Assembly: GCA_033398695.1 (NCBI GenBank)
Contig: CM065806.1
Span: 39,271,001 to 39,335,000, forward strand
Direction of reading: 5' to 3'
Length of the DNA: 64,000 nucleotides
Source: Orobanche coerulescens
Taxonomy: Eukaryota > Streptophyta > Magnoliopsida > Lamiales > Orobanchaceae
This document shows, piece after piece, positions 31,035 through 42,008 of this stretch. The notes under the pieces are model-generated. The model searched no databases and was not told the origin of the DNA. It worked only from the letters and a program-made list of their open reading frames with translations. Numbering within the stretch: position 1 is the stretch's first letter; every line of letters begins with the position of its first letter. Both the position numbers and the translations under genes were made by a program.

Positions 31035-33423
31035 TGTAACACCCCGAGATATTCGGAATAATTACAGCGCTGTAAACCCTTTAAGTAAGGATTTACAAGG
31101 CTAATTTAAAAGAATTGTAAATATAATCCAATCGTACAACTGAAGTTCAAATACAGATTTGACTCAACCGATCAAATGAGTTAACTTATACAACCATATC
31201 GAAATGACATTATTAAAACAGACGTACTCGAGTACTAAATGAACCAAGAAGACAAATCACAATAACAATAAACATCAACCACATCACTGAGCCATTTCAT
31301 CGTCCCGCCGATCTTGTGGTTGCTTCCCCGCTCCTCGGCTACCTGAACATCAAAACAATGTCCACCCCCGAAGGGGTTAGCAAAACAATGCTAGTACAAG
31401 TATCATAATACATAAATCATCAGTGCATCATAAAACATGCAAAACGGACTTCCATCACCGGAATCCAACGATGCGAATCCTCACGATTCCATCAACACAG
31501 TACAGGGTAATCCAGCGATCCAACACCCTTGGTATAGATCCCCATGATGATCCTGTCGGACCAACGCATGGTGGAAAACCCGTCCAGCGATCCAGCGCCC
31601 TCAGCATAGATCCCCATGATGATCCCGTCGGACCAACGCATGGTGGACATTCGATCCAGCGCCCTCAGCATAGATCCTCATGATCCCTTCGGATCATTTA
31701 TACCATAAATCAATCAATTATGCACACATATATGCATTTCAATATGTTCATCAATACGAATAATTAACAACGAATACCACGAGAAATTACAGAAATACAT
31801 ATCATATTCGACAATATGAACAAAACCACAAGCGTGATCCAAGTTTCAATATAAATCGAACTCGACATATGATACTTGCCTCGAAAATGGCAAGAATGGA
31901 AATACTCCAACAAATGACACGCGTCCGTATGCCGCCGCCCCTCGATCGTCCCCTATGCAAGGCTCGGACCTAAGAAATAATAAAGAATTCCCCTCAAGTC
32001 GCATTTAACGTCTAATAATCCGGTTAACGACCGCAAGCTCTAAAAATGAATTACGCTGAACTACTTAGCGCGCGTCGTACTATACGTAACGTGCGCTAAG
32101 CTACCCTGCTAACGTACGCAAATGACCGAGTTCGGCGTGCGCTAGATGTGTCTTGTCGGTCTTCTACGAGCACCGGCCGCCTGCACGATGATATAACGTA
32201 CGTTACGTATCCAACGTAGCGCACGTTACTCGTTTCCGATAGCGCACGTTAATATATACATCTTAGCGTGCGCTAATCGTGCATGGCAGTCACTACTGGG
32301 TAAAAACTTGAGCTAAAGGTGATGAAAACTCATGAAATCCTCGGTGTTAATACAAGCCATCTCAGTGTATATCATGCTCATATGGTTTGTTACTGATTAA
32401 ACGACTACAAGATACAAGGGTACGTATAATCATCACAACACCATAATTCATCTTTGATCTTCAAGAAACATCCTAAGTCCAATCCATTTCATGTCCCAAA
32501 CGTATGATTCTATCATGTCAAAACATAAGAACTTGATGTTCTCCCCATACTGGTCATAAACAGTTTTTGAAGATACATGAATACGTTTAGGAGTCCAACA
32601 CTAAAAAGGTTCAAAGGATTATACGATGAATAAGTGCCGAAACGTCGAAAATATCCTTCTAACACATGATGATCGACTATTAACGAATCTAACTGACTAG
32701 ATAAGCATGATCAAACGTCCTTTAGAACACTACTAATATTGGTGAAGAATCACCTACCTCAAAGTAGTGAAGAACAAGGAGGAAATCGAAGCAATCCAAC
32801 GTCGAAGGCTTGAACACCAATCCTCAATGATCTAGAATCTTCAACACGAGCTAGGATGCTGATAGGAAGTGTTTAGGATGTAGAGAGTAATACTCTAAGT
32901 ATAAGGATTCGGATGTTGGAAGAGAAAAGACTGAAAATACGAAAAGGATGCTGTCTTATTTATAGAAAATGGTTATAGCGCGCGCTAGTCCATACTCGTA
33001 GCGTGCGCTAACGTCTTACTGACTTCACTGTACTCAGCACTTAGCGTGCGCTATTCACATGCCAGTAGCGTGCGCTAAGGCGTTGACTTGGCTTTTCCCG
33101 AAAGCCGTCCAGGTTCATCCCGACACAATCCGACCAGGATCCCCGGTCTGATCTCACCTACCATACGTCTCAATCATATTGACCACGCATAGCGTGCGCT
33201 AATGCTCCTTTGTAGCGTGCGCTATGGATCCATGTTAGCGTACGCTACACATAGCCGATAGCGTGCGCTACATGCGCATAATCACAATTTTTAAATCACA
33301 TTCATGAAATCATACGCTCAACAACACCGGACTATGAGGTACGGAGAATAATACTCAGATTAAAGTGCAACAATTACAATATCACAAGTTCCCAAATACA
33401 TATCAGAAATCTCGGGTATTACA
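31035..33423 (-). repeat. Tekay LTR (5' in element sense)
   Basis: Collinear with 23819-26180. Differences are patchy: the segments 32064-32190 and 31303-31318 are scrambled relative to the other LTR, while hundreds of bases elsewhere match. There is also a 27-bp insertion-like difference near 32619-32645. Confidence 0.95.
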
Positions 33424-33428
33424 TAAAC

Positions 33429-34215
33429 GAATTCCTTCTGAAGAGGATATACGAATTATCTGATGGAGAAATTTTATCCATTTAGATACCTAATGGTTGT
33501 CTTGCAACTTGACGTGGACAAGAACTCATGTAGACCTCAAGAAGATAACAAATATATACAGGACCAGAAGTTCCTTACTTGTGTATTATTGAAGCACTAC
33601 TCTTATTAAGCTTGATATTGAAGTTAATTTGCTAGCAAGATTTAATGTTTCTCCAAGGAGAATTTGTAATGGTGTTAACCATAGTGGTCTATTACATGAA
33701 AGAAATCGAGATTCGATATTGGTGGCTATTTGGATGTTATTATATGATCTCCATAACATTTCATGTATGACTTGATATATATTCTCCTATTTTGTGTTGC
33801 ACATCATGTTTGGATAAGTAAGAGGAAAATATATTTGTCCACATGAGCTCCAGAAGAGCGGTAGTGATAACCTAGCAAATTCATTCACTAACTATATCTA
33901 TGTATGAAAAATATATTCATAATATTGGAATACAAGATTGTTATCTTGAGGGGGAGATACAAGATTGTTATCTCTATATTCATATTATCCCCAATTTTAT
34001 GAATGAATATTATTAAAATTCACATCTATGTTCATTCATATACCTGGAAGACTATTGTCTTTAGGGGGAGTGTCAAGATCGAAAGAATCTTGTAGATTGG
34101 ATCATGAAGATCAATGATGGTACTCCTTTTTCCTTTGACTAAGTTTATCCCTCTAAATTTTTCTATCAAGCTTTTCGTTCAGCATGAACATTAAAGCGCA
34201 ATGTCCAAGGGGGAG
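33429..34215 (+). pseudogene. RE-type copia RT/RNase H, part 2, and polypurine region
   Basis: Continues from 23818 after removal of the Tekay element. Degraded motifs EVNLLARFNVSPRRICNGVN (matching copia VNLLARFSSSPTRRHWNGI) and LLHERNRDSILVAI are visible. ELQKSGSDNLANSF corresponds to the SSDNLADLFTK tail. Three GGGGGAG strings follow, at about 33950, 34070 and 34210, the last directly at the LTR. Confidence 0.65.
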
Positions 34216-34432
34216 TGTTGTAAATATATTATTTTATGGACATTACTTGAAGGATAAGACACTTAATGAGCTAAGATGCCTAGTGGGTTTTTAGGGTTAC
34301 ATCCCTATTTATTAGTATAAATATATCTCTTTTGATTGTATTCTTTTACTCAAAAACACATAAATTATAGTGAATACTCTCCTGACTTGGTATGTCCCCA
34401 GATGTAGTCATTATTGACGAACTGAGTCAACA
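34216..34432 (+). repeat. Short 3' LTR of the RE-type copia
   Basis: 217 bp from TGTTGTAAATATATT to GAGTCAACA, right after GGGGGAG. It holds a TATAAATATA box at about 34318. The short LTR fits the RE/Retrofit-like copia group. Confidence 0.75.
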
Positions 34433-34480
34433 AATTTGTTCTTTTTATTTTTATATTTTATAAGAGATGGTAAATTATTA

Positions 34481-34670
34481 CTCCCTCCGTCTCACCCATC
34501 TTGAGCATTTGATTTTCGCCACGGGATTTAAGAAAAGGTGAAAAGTTGTGTATAAAGTGATAGTATGAATATATATTATTTAAAATTACGACAAATAAAA
34601 AATATCTTAAAAAAGAAATAATAGTAGGACCAAAAAAGGAATATAATCAAACACCCTAGTTTGTCTCTCA
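34481..34670 (+). mobile_element. Truncated Stowaway-type MITE
   Basis: CTCCCTCCGTCTCACCC follows a TA (34479-34480), the hallmark of Stowaway termini and their TA target. The CACGGGATTTAAGAAAA block and AT-rich body match Stowaway MITEs. The opposite terminal repeat is absent before the gene at 34783, so the right boundary is approximate and the element cannot transpose. Confidence 0.75.
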
Positions 34671-34782
34671 ATTTTCTTGCAATCTCTATCACGACAATTT
34701 GAAATTGTTTCGTATAATCATAATAATAATAATCAGGTTAGGGTTCTTACTGGAAAGATTCCTCTTTTCAATTATCGGCGTG

Positions 34783-36018
34783 ATGGGTGAGGGCCGACAA
34801 TCGTTTGATGGCGCAGTAGTGCAGCAGCAGAAACCATGCTTTCCAGCGAAGGTATGTATTGTTTGCCGTTTCATTTCGAGGCATCGTGACGGTGATCATT
34901 TCCAAGGCTACCATATCTTTGTTGTCGACATATCTGAATTGGTTGATGGATTTAAGGGGGTTTTACAACCCAATATCCTACTTGAATATGGTGTTGGCAT
35001 GTCAGTTTGTGGTCTTGATTCCACACTTTATTTTACCGACTCTGCTCTGCTTTATACGAACAAGAGTAAGAAGGTATACTCTCTTGATATCCAAACCCAA
35101 GATCGAAAATTGAAGCTAGGTGCTGCTGATTTACACAGCTTACCTCCTATGTGGGGCACCAAACGCGCGGCTCTAATAACATCAATTCCTGGCACCAAAA
35201 AAATTCTAGTATTTTCTACTTTGTACTATGCGCATTGTTTCAATCCTGACTTGTTTATTGATGGTTGTGATTTTGCTGATGATGGTAGTGATGATGAAGA
35301 TATAGACGTTGATTTTGAGATGTATGATGTTGAAACCAATTCATGGAGAAAACTACCTGAACTTCTTATTCGAAGCTCCTATGCTAAAAGCTCGATGTAT
35401 CCTTCCTACTTTTTGCATGAGTCTTATATGGATAAAGAAGGAACAGAAATTCCTAAAAATTCTAGGGATGAAAATTTTCATGGATTTCAGATCTCTCGAT
35501 ATACTTTCATCGATAAGGATACATTATTTCTAGTGCAACTTACTTGTGGGGTAATGCTTACTCTTGATCTCAAGTCCCCCTCTAACGGCTGGAAACTGTA
35601 CAATAAAGGTATGGTAACTAAGCCTACTTCAGATCAAAATCTTTTTGTAGTTGCGGAAAAACACCAAATGTCTTGGTGTGCTTCTGAGATTGTAGGAGAT
35701 AGAAAATTTGGAAATGTTGTTTCATTTCCACTATCATCTTTCGGTAAAGATGATCCACTAAAACCTCGTATTTGTTCATCACTCACTCCTCTGGAGGATG
35801 ACACGGGTAAGGGTCATGTGTGCATTGTACAAGGAGCTGTCAGTCGAGATTCAAAGCATCCTCAAGTCATTATGGATGTAGTGGATGTGCAGGCTAAGAA
35901 TCAGGCTGAGCTTGTTGCTTCTTGTAGATTTGTGGTGATGCATAAGTGCAGGCGTTTCTTGCCTTTCTGCATGTTTGTTTACCAACCAAAGGTAATTATC
36001 GTCCTTGTTGTGCATTAA
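34783..36018 (+). CDS. Unrecognised plant protein with a kelch-like motif, probable host gene
   Basis: From MGEGRQSFDGAVVQQQ to the stop is 411 codons. An earlier in-frame ATG at 34699 would add a poly-Ile leader encoded by an ATA/ATT run, so the 34783 start is preferred. The only motif I see is FEMYDVETNSWRKLPEL near residue 181, a kelch-like blade. Acidic DDGSDDEDIDVDFE precedes it. KPCFPAKVCIVCRF near the N-terminus and CASEIVGDRKFGNVVSFPLS near the middle look like beta strands, so a beta-propeller or DUF295-like fold is possible. No transposon motif is present. The end may be spliced: GTAATT at 35992 and TTTGCAG at 36082-36088 would define a 97-bp intron whose acceptor is followed by TGA. 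Function unknown. Confidence 0.65.
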   Translation: MGEGRQSFDGAVVQQQKPCFPAKVCIVCRFISRHRDGDHFQGYHIFVVDISELVDGFKGVLQPNILLEYGVGMSVCGLDSTLYFTDSALLYTNKSKKVYSLDIQTQDRKLKLGAADLHSLPPMWGTKRAALITSIPGTKKILVFSTLYYAHCFNPDLFIDGCDFADDGSDDEDIDVDFEMYDVETNSWRKLPELLIRSSYAKSSMYPSYFLHESYMDKEGTEIPKNSRDENFHGFQISRYTFIDKDTLFLVQLTCGVMLTLDLKSPSNGWKLYNKGMVTKPTSDQNLFVVAEKHQMSWCASEIVGDRKFGNVVSFPLSSFGKDDPLKPRICSSLTPLEDDTGKGHVCIVQGAVSRDSKHPQVIMDVVDVQAKNQAELVASCRFVVMHKCRRFLPFCMFVYQPKVIIVLVVH

Positions 36019-37313
36019 ATATTATAATTTGTTTTTGCATAGCTCTCCTTGTCATATTAATTTAAGTTTATGTTGTTCACGTTTGCAGTGACACTGTTAT
36101 ACGCGTTTGAGGATCAAGGTTGCTGGTCGTGTTGATACCTGCCTCATCTTTGGTCATATTTATATCCAGCTTAGCCCTTTATGGATCCATTTTTTTGTCT
36201 CGGATTAGCTGTTAAAATATCTATTTGCATAATATCCGTGCTCCATTGAAGTTTCAAGACTTGGAGGCAAGTATATTTTCTCACCTTGCCCCATTGAAAT
36301 TCTGAAATATTTATCTTGCGAGTTTTGACCCCCCCTCCCCCGATGTATAAGTTGTATGTCATTAAACCTTGGTGCATTTGTAATGGAATTGTATTTCTTA
36401 TATTTTTTGTTACTCTGGAAGTTAATGTTTTGAGTTCAGTATAACTCATGTCTGAAAGTATCAATGCAAGCCAAAAAACGGAGTTTAAATTTGCTCATAG
36501 ATTTGTAGTAGGTATGTTGTGAACATCGTTTCCGAATTATTCACTATATTTCAAACAACTGTATCTCAATTTGCTCACAAAAGAGAACAACCTATTATGG
36601 AAATGCACATTTCCTCAACAACTGACATAGGCTGGAAATTCATATTTCTCAACAACTGTATTATTGATAACGCTCGCAGTAAACCATGTCTCCAATATTC
36701 TGTTGTTAATGTAGAGCTCACTTCTCATTTACATACAACTCTTAATAATGGGAGAAAAATAACTTGTAATTTCCCAACAATCCACAATTTCGGGCTCAAT
36801 TAAAGATGGACAACTATTAATATCAATTGATGCATATTAACATGAAGCAGCCTATTTCCTGAAACAAGAAATGCAAACAAAATTTTGTAGATCATCTTCC
36901 CATCACATCTTCTGTGAAAAGGTTATAAAGCAGAACAGAGTTTCTCTGTTTCTTTCATGTTGAAATATTTTTAGCAGAAAAGCTTCCATAAAATTGAAGG
37001 CTGAGACACATAACCCTAACTTAAGAAAGATACTTGTTGCAATAGAGTTGCATAGAAATACCGGTTCTTGAGATGAATTGTTATATAGTTCAGGTTTGGA
37101 AGAATTATGAATGTTGCTACAATACACAAGGATCACTACCCAGATTTAAGACCAGAAACAACTAGGTGTAATTCGGATTGGTGATCGTCTCTGCTGTAGT
37201 TATGTTCTCTCATATTTTGGGTACTCTGCACGAGAGAGGCGTCACTGCAAATTTACGAAACTCGCAGATGCTGCTGCAATCAGCTCATTGCTCTTATCAA
37301 AGTAAAGGGCCTT
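36019..37313. other. Intergenic DNA without a recognised gene
   Basis: Holds the candidate splice acceptor at 36082-36088 and the likely 3' UTR of the upstream gene. Open frames at 36171-36464 (minus) and 36519-36803 (plus) have no domain or codon bias. The segment is single-copy as far as the window shows. Confidence 0.4.
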
Positions 37314-37634
37314 CATATATATATATATATATATATATAGTGTAACTTTATTTTCAAAACCCTGTTAAGTGCGAGAACTGCGAGAACCACCTTTTGTACT
37401 CCTAATAATACATAATGTACATCATGTCAATGCATACAACCCCTACTGATCACAACCCCTACTATATAGTAGGGGTTACAGATATAGTAGGGGTTATCAT
37501 CAGTAGGGGCGATTATATTTAATAAAAAAAATTCAAAAATAATATAAAAATTGTATTTTACTGTAATACCCTTTGAATTAAAAATATTTTTTAATATTTA
37601 AAAAAATCTCATTGGTTTAGAGGAGTTCTCGCAG
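37314..37634. mobile_element. Truncated inverted-repeat element next to (TA)n
   Basis: A (TA)12-like run (37314-37338) is followed by AGTGTAAC and AGTGCGAGAACTGCGAGAAC (37368-37387). At the right edge GTTCTCGCAG (37625-37634) is the reverse complement of part of it, so the two ends form a terminal inverted repeat. The final bases expected beyond 37634 are replaced by the Tat array. A perfect 24-bp palindrome lies at 37454-37477. No coding region. The superfamily is not settled: MITE or Helitron-like. Confidence 0.5.
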
Positions 37635-38513
37635 CTGGGGCCGGACTGCCCCGGTCGCCAGGTCGGGTCACTGCCCAGGCGATCGAAGACAGAGGTGCCC
37701 CGGCTGGCGAGCGCCTCTTCTTGCGGACGAGAGCCTCCTGGCGATCGCTCGGCCAGTAGCGCCTTGAGCTTCCGCTTGGACTTCCGGCGGACGGCTGAGG
37801 GGGCGAGCTCGATGTCGATCGCGAGCGGCTCGCTTGGCTCGGTGATCGTCTTCTTGGCGCCTGCCCTGGATTCCAGGACCGCCTTCATATCGTCGAGCTG
37901 ACGTTGCATCGCAGCTATCGTCGTGGCTCGGTTGCTTGCTGATCGGCTTTGGGAGCGGGAGCCGAGGCGATCGTGTACCGATCTCCGGACTCCGCTGCTG
38001 CCGACCTCGGCTATTTGGCGAGGGGGAGCCAGACGGCTGGGCTGCCTTCTGGGAGTCGGGTAGGCCGAGCTCCTGGTGACGGACTCAAACTCCGTCGTCT
38101 CGTAGCTGGGGCCGGACTGCCCCGGTCGCCAGGTCGGGTCACTGCCCAGGCGATCGAAGACAGAGGTGCCCCGGCTGGCGAGCGCCTCTTCTTGCGGACG
38201 AGAGCCTCCTGGCGATCGCTCGGCCAGTAGCGCCTTGAGCTTCCGCTTGGACTTCCGGCGGACGGCTGAGGGGGTGATAGCAGGAGGCGCGTCGAGAGCA
38301 CTCCGTCGCTCCTGTAGGACGGCCATGACCTCGTCGATCTGTTCCTTGGTTCGGAGCTGATCGAGCGAGAGGCTTGGGCCGCCGTCCAGGGACGGGATCG
38401 AGCGTCTCTGACCGCGGCGGCTACCTTCCACCATCGGCTGTGGCTCGGACTGGGACGGAACGAGGCTTCTGGCCGGCTGGCCAGCGGCTTTCTTCGACGC
38501 GGAGGCGGAAGAC
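37632..38513 (-). pseudogene. Tat-like Gag N-terminal region, duplicated and truncated
   Basis: From MSSASASKKAAGQPARSL (ATG at 38513) the frame runs to 37632 without a stop. It is a charged N-terminal domain (TKEQIDEVMAVLQERRSALD, then RRKSKRKLKALLAERS). The 155-bp block at 38106-38265 recurs at 37632-37790, so the segment AVRRKSKRKLKALL to GQSGPS appears twice in frame. In the two other units the first copy is followed by the Gag core (LNKFNIYMTG) instead, so this unit switched templates and then was cut before the core. Confidence 0.75.
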
Positions 38514-38646
38514 ATGATTTCTGAAAGATTTCTTTGAAGCGCAGTAAGTGTCACTTCAAGTATATGCCCCGAGAACAGTGAGTGTTCTTCGGGACGGTAG
38601 GAATAAAAATTTGAGGGTTAGATGCCCTTCCTCTAGCGCCAATTGT

Positions 38647-39775
38647 TGTTGCCCAAAATATTTATCCGAAGATTAATACTGCTGGAGGACGGACAACAAA
38701 AAACAATTTGCGGGAGCACTTCCGAGAGAATATGAATAAACACTAGATTTGCCGGATTTGTTAGGCCCGGGCTTGAATGCTCTCGCGAGATGTTATTAAT
38801 ACAAATATTCGTGGATACAAGTATTAATGAGAGAAATCTAAATACAATGAGTGTAAAAAGACTCTGTTAATCCGGCTCTTGAGCGAAGCTCGGTGTTCTT
38901 CGTCCCTGCCGATCGTCTGTTTGATGAGAGAGGCCGAGAGGAGTAAGTACCGAATGATAGCTGTTGCCAAGAGTTGGAGATAGCCAAGTGCTGGGTGAAA
39001 TCTTGTGGGAATTGTAGTATTTCCGTGTGTTCTCAAGAATTTCGGATCCCTCGGACAAGTGCTGGGAGCCTTGTATATATAGGGGCAGTCGAGTCTTGTC
39101 TTCTGGCGGGCGATCGCCTTCCGGCCATTATAATAATGGGGCGATCGTCTGCCGGCCAATATTATAATGGGGCGATCACCCGGGCTGTCGGGCTAAAGTC
39201 CAGAAGATCTTTGTGATCTGCTAAAGTCAGGCTACAGTAGCGGCCACTGGGCGGTCCAATGAGGAGCCAGCACGCGTCCGGAGTCACTATCACATGCGGC
39301 CCTACTGACAACTTTCGGCGGGCCTGTCGGCTGGTGGGAAGGTGCTGACAAGCTGTGGTCAATGATCCGTGAATTGCGGATCTTGTCTCGGCTCTTGCAC
39401 GTGGTGTCAGTCCTGAGGCTCGGCCTTTGCCGACTGGATGGCTATCGGCATGATGCGGTCGTCATCGGCCAGTCGCTGAGGGTCGGCATCGGTCGGTCAC
39501 CAAGGGTCGGTCGGCAGGTGCCGAGAGATGATCGTCCGCTTGTCGGTCGCCAGGAGTCGGTCGCCGAGTACCGAGAGATGATCGTATTTGATGTCGATCG
39601 CTCGGCACCGGGACTTGTCCTGGGACCTTCGGATGGCCGATTTATCCTGTCTGCTGGGCTAGGGCTTGGTCGCTTGGTCGCTGGTCGGCAGTTCTGCCTC
39701 GGCTGCTCGGCAGTGGCTGGGTCGCCCGATCTCCGAGGCGATCGCCGGTCGGAGAGTATAATTCTCGACACAACA
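38647..39775 (-). repeat. Tat-like LTR, unit 3
   Basis: 1129 bp. Its primer-binding context on the minus strand is AATTGGCGCTAGAGG, directly after the LTR end CAACA, as in Tat-type elements. On the other side AGCTGGGGGGCAAT forms the polypurine tract. A 12-bp ACATCTCGCGAG-type palindromic stretch lies near 38786. Very rich in CGATCG. Confidence 0.9.
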
Positions 39776-42008
39776 ATTGCCCCCCAGCTTGCTCCTATGT
39801 TGAAGACATGGGGTGAGGTGGTTCTTGCTGGCGATCGTGTAGGATGAGGACGGGCGATCTTTGCTGAGCTGACTTAGGATTCGGACTTGGGTTATCAAGG
39901 TCGATTGGCTAGCTATCTTTCGGTCTTGTACCTGCAAAAAACAACATTGGCCGATCCCCCTCGGAAACTTGATGGTTTCGCTTGTTTGAGGAATCATGCA
40001 CAGTCGCGGAGTTCGATGGACCGACTCCATGACCGTGTCTTGGTGCGCGAAGACATTGAGTGTCTCGTGACTCACTTTATTATGAGGGTCCTCTGCTAGG
40101 CTGCGCCTCGCCTCGTATTTAAACGAAGGGCGTGTGGTCTCGGTCTAGAGGAGTCCTTGCGCGGGGCAGCGTCGGATGAATCAACTCCACGCCCGCGGCT
40201 TGTTTGGCTCTGCTTCCACCTCGGCCCACCATGAAGATGGCGAACCTCGACGGTGTACGTTGAGACGGGGGTTGTGGCACGTGTTGCATTGTCCGGGTTC
40301 ACCATGTTAGATGATGATCCTTTGAGGGCGCGCGATCGTGTCCACTGATTAATTTTGGAGGGCCCTCAGACTACGCCGGCCTCGTATTTAAACGAAGGGC
40401 GGGCGATCTCGGCCGAAAGGGACCTTGCATGGTCGAAGCAGCCGGTTCCATCGACTACCAGGACCATGGCTTTATGATGTGCGGTGGAGGCGATCTTATG
40501 CCTTAGTCCGTCATGTTTAGATGTTGGACTGTAGATGGCGATCGTGTCCTCCGGGTTTTGGTGATGTAGCGTGATGATCGGCGATCGGACTGGAAGACTA
40601 GCGATCGTCGCTCGGCTGCCGATCGCTTTATTCGTAGGTTGATAACGGCGATCGGGCGGGAGATCGTCGTCCGGGCGCCGATCGCGCTGCTCAGAGGCTA
40701 AGGAGAAACCTTTGCCTGGCCAGAAAGTCTGCGGCTCTTGCTCGGAAGGTCGCGTAGGTCGTGGGTTGGCTCTTCGTAAGATGCCTGAACATAGGCGAAA
40801 AGCCATTGAATCCTGCTAGGACCGTGTGGAGGGCGATCTCATCGCTTACGGGCTCGCCGTTGAGGATGATCTCGTCCACTCGGTCGATGTAGTCCGAGTC
40901 GGACTCTTCTTCTCCCTGCTTGATTTGCATCATGCGAAGGGGACCTTCTGGCTGGGCGACCCTGGTGGCGAAGTACTCCGTGAAGACGTGCGCCAGCTGG
41001 TTAAAGGAGCCAATGGACCGAGGTGGCAATAAGGTGAACCACCTGTAGGCGAGGTCGTCCAGCGTCATAGGGAACATTCGGCACCTGGTCGCGTCAGATG
41101 CCTCACACCCGGTCATGTAGATGTTGAATTTGTTCAGGTGTGTTTCGGGGTCTGATCTCCCCTCGTACAAAGGTGTTTGCGGGGGAGCGATCTTGTGCTG
41201 CACAGGGGCGAGCTCGATGTCGATCGCGAGCGGCTCGCTTGGCTCGGCGATCGTCTTCTTGGCGCCTGCCCTGGATTCCAGGACCGCCTTCATATCGTCG
41301 AGCTGACGTTGCATCGCAGCTATCGTCGTGGCTCGGTTGCTTGCTGATCGGCTTTGGGAGCGGGAGCCGAGGCGATCGTGTACCGATCTCCGGACTCCGC
41401 TGCTGCCGACCTCGGCTATTTGGCGAGGAGCGGGCAGGTGAGGCGCCTCCCGGGAGTCGGGTAGGCCGAGCTCACAGTGACGGACTCAAACTCCGTCGTC
41501 TCGTAGGCGGGGCCGGTCGCCCGGTCGGAGTCACGCCCAGCGATCGAAGACGAGGTGCCCCGCGAGCGCCTCTTCTTGCGGGCGAGCCTCACAGCGATCG
41601 CTCGGCGATAGCGCCTTGAGCTTCTACTTGGACTTCGGCGGACGGTGAGGGGGTGATAGCAGAGGCGCGTCGAGAGCACTCCGTCGCTCTGTGGGGCGGC
41701 CATGACCTCGTCGATCTGTTCCTTGGTTCGAGCCGATCGAGCGAGAGGCAGGCCGCCGTCGAGGGCGGATCGAGCGTCTCGGCCATGGCGGCTACCTTCC
41801 ACCATCGGGCGTGGCTCGATCAGGACGGAACGAGGCTTACGGCCGGCGGCGGCTTTCTTCGACGGAGGCGGAAGACATGATTTCGAAAGATTTCTTTGAA
41901 GCGCGATAAGTGTCACTTCAAGTATATGCCCCGAGAACAGTGAGTGTTCTTCGGGACGGTAGGAATAAAAATTTGAGGGTTAGATGCCCTTCCTCTAGCG
42001 CCAATTGT
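39776..42008 (-). pseudogene. Tat-like interior, unit 2: Gag-only
   Basis: Contains the Gag core at 41314-40691: MQRQLDDMKAVLESRAGAKK, LNKFNIYMTGCEASDATRCR, MTLDDLAYRWFTLLPP, then FNQLAHVFTEYFATR and HTVLAGFNGFSPMFRHLTK. The pattern (C/RAFP..L.G.A..WF..LP..SI.SF..L...F...F) is that of Tat/Athila Gag. The N-terminal half (41916-41416) is broken by several small deletions relative to the intact third unit. A frame at 40366-40806 holds no domain. The 39776-40690 stretch has no coding potential. Confidence 0.8.

Larger units (their letters stand above)
23819..33423 (-). mobile_element. Full-length Tekay-type Gypsy (chromovirus) retrotransposon
   Basis: LTRs at 23819-26180 (2362 bp) and 31035-33423 (2389 bp), each TGTAACACCCCGAG...GGGTATTACA in plus reading. 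The 5-mers on both outer sides are TAAAC (23814-23818 and 33424-33428), the expected target duplication. On the minus strand the order is LTR, primer site (31018-31029), Gag with CCHC, protease, RT, RNase H, integrase with chromodomain, then LTR. The chromodomain and long LTRs place it in the Tekay/Del group. Several frameshifts make this copy defective. It is inserted in a decayed copia RT gene. Confidence 0.95.
20434..34432 (+). mobile_element. Ancient RE-type Ty1/copia remnant, split by a Tekay element
   Basis: Decayed but recognisable in scattered frames. ELKVQEILL (about 20985) and YELEVQQIID (about 23020) match the CELEVQ(K/R)IIHLQ motif downstream of integrase in RE-type copia; TLGGDVK (about 22950) and KSHIPVVYVP (about 23065) belong to the same region. 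IYMKVPDGLEIP (about 23700) begins RT; the C-terminal EVNLLARFNVSPRR (about 33615) is RT/RNase H. It ends with GGGGGAG and a short LTR (34216-34432). The CELEVQ-like region occurs twice, at 20985 and 23020, so two copies or a duplication are present. No 5' LTR was found. Confidence 0.7.

Noticed and set aside
36171..36803. Two open frames downstream of the kelch-like gene
   Set aside because: No domain, no codon bias, AT-rich intergenic context; chance frames.
39110..39125. GCGATCGC (HIP1-like) suggesting cyanobacterial DNA
   Set aside because: All context is plant retrotransposon with LTRs and Gag; the motif is a local enrichment, not evidence of bacterial origin.
40366..40806. 146-codon frame in the Tat interior (also 43725-44165)
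   Set aside because: No recognisable domain and antiparallel to no known Tat protein; it overlaps the 3' part of Gag in another frame and is conserved only because the units are recent duplicates.
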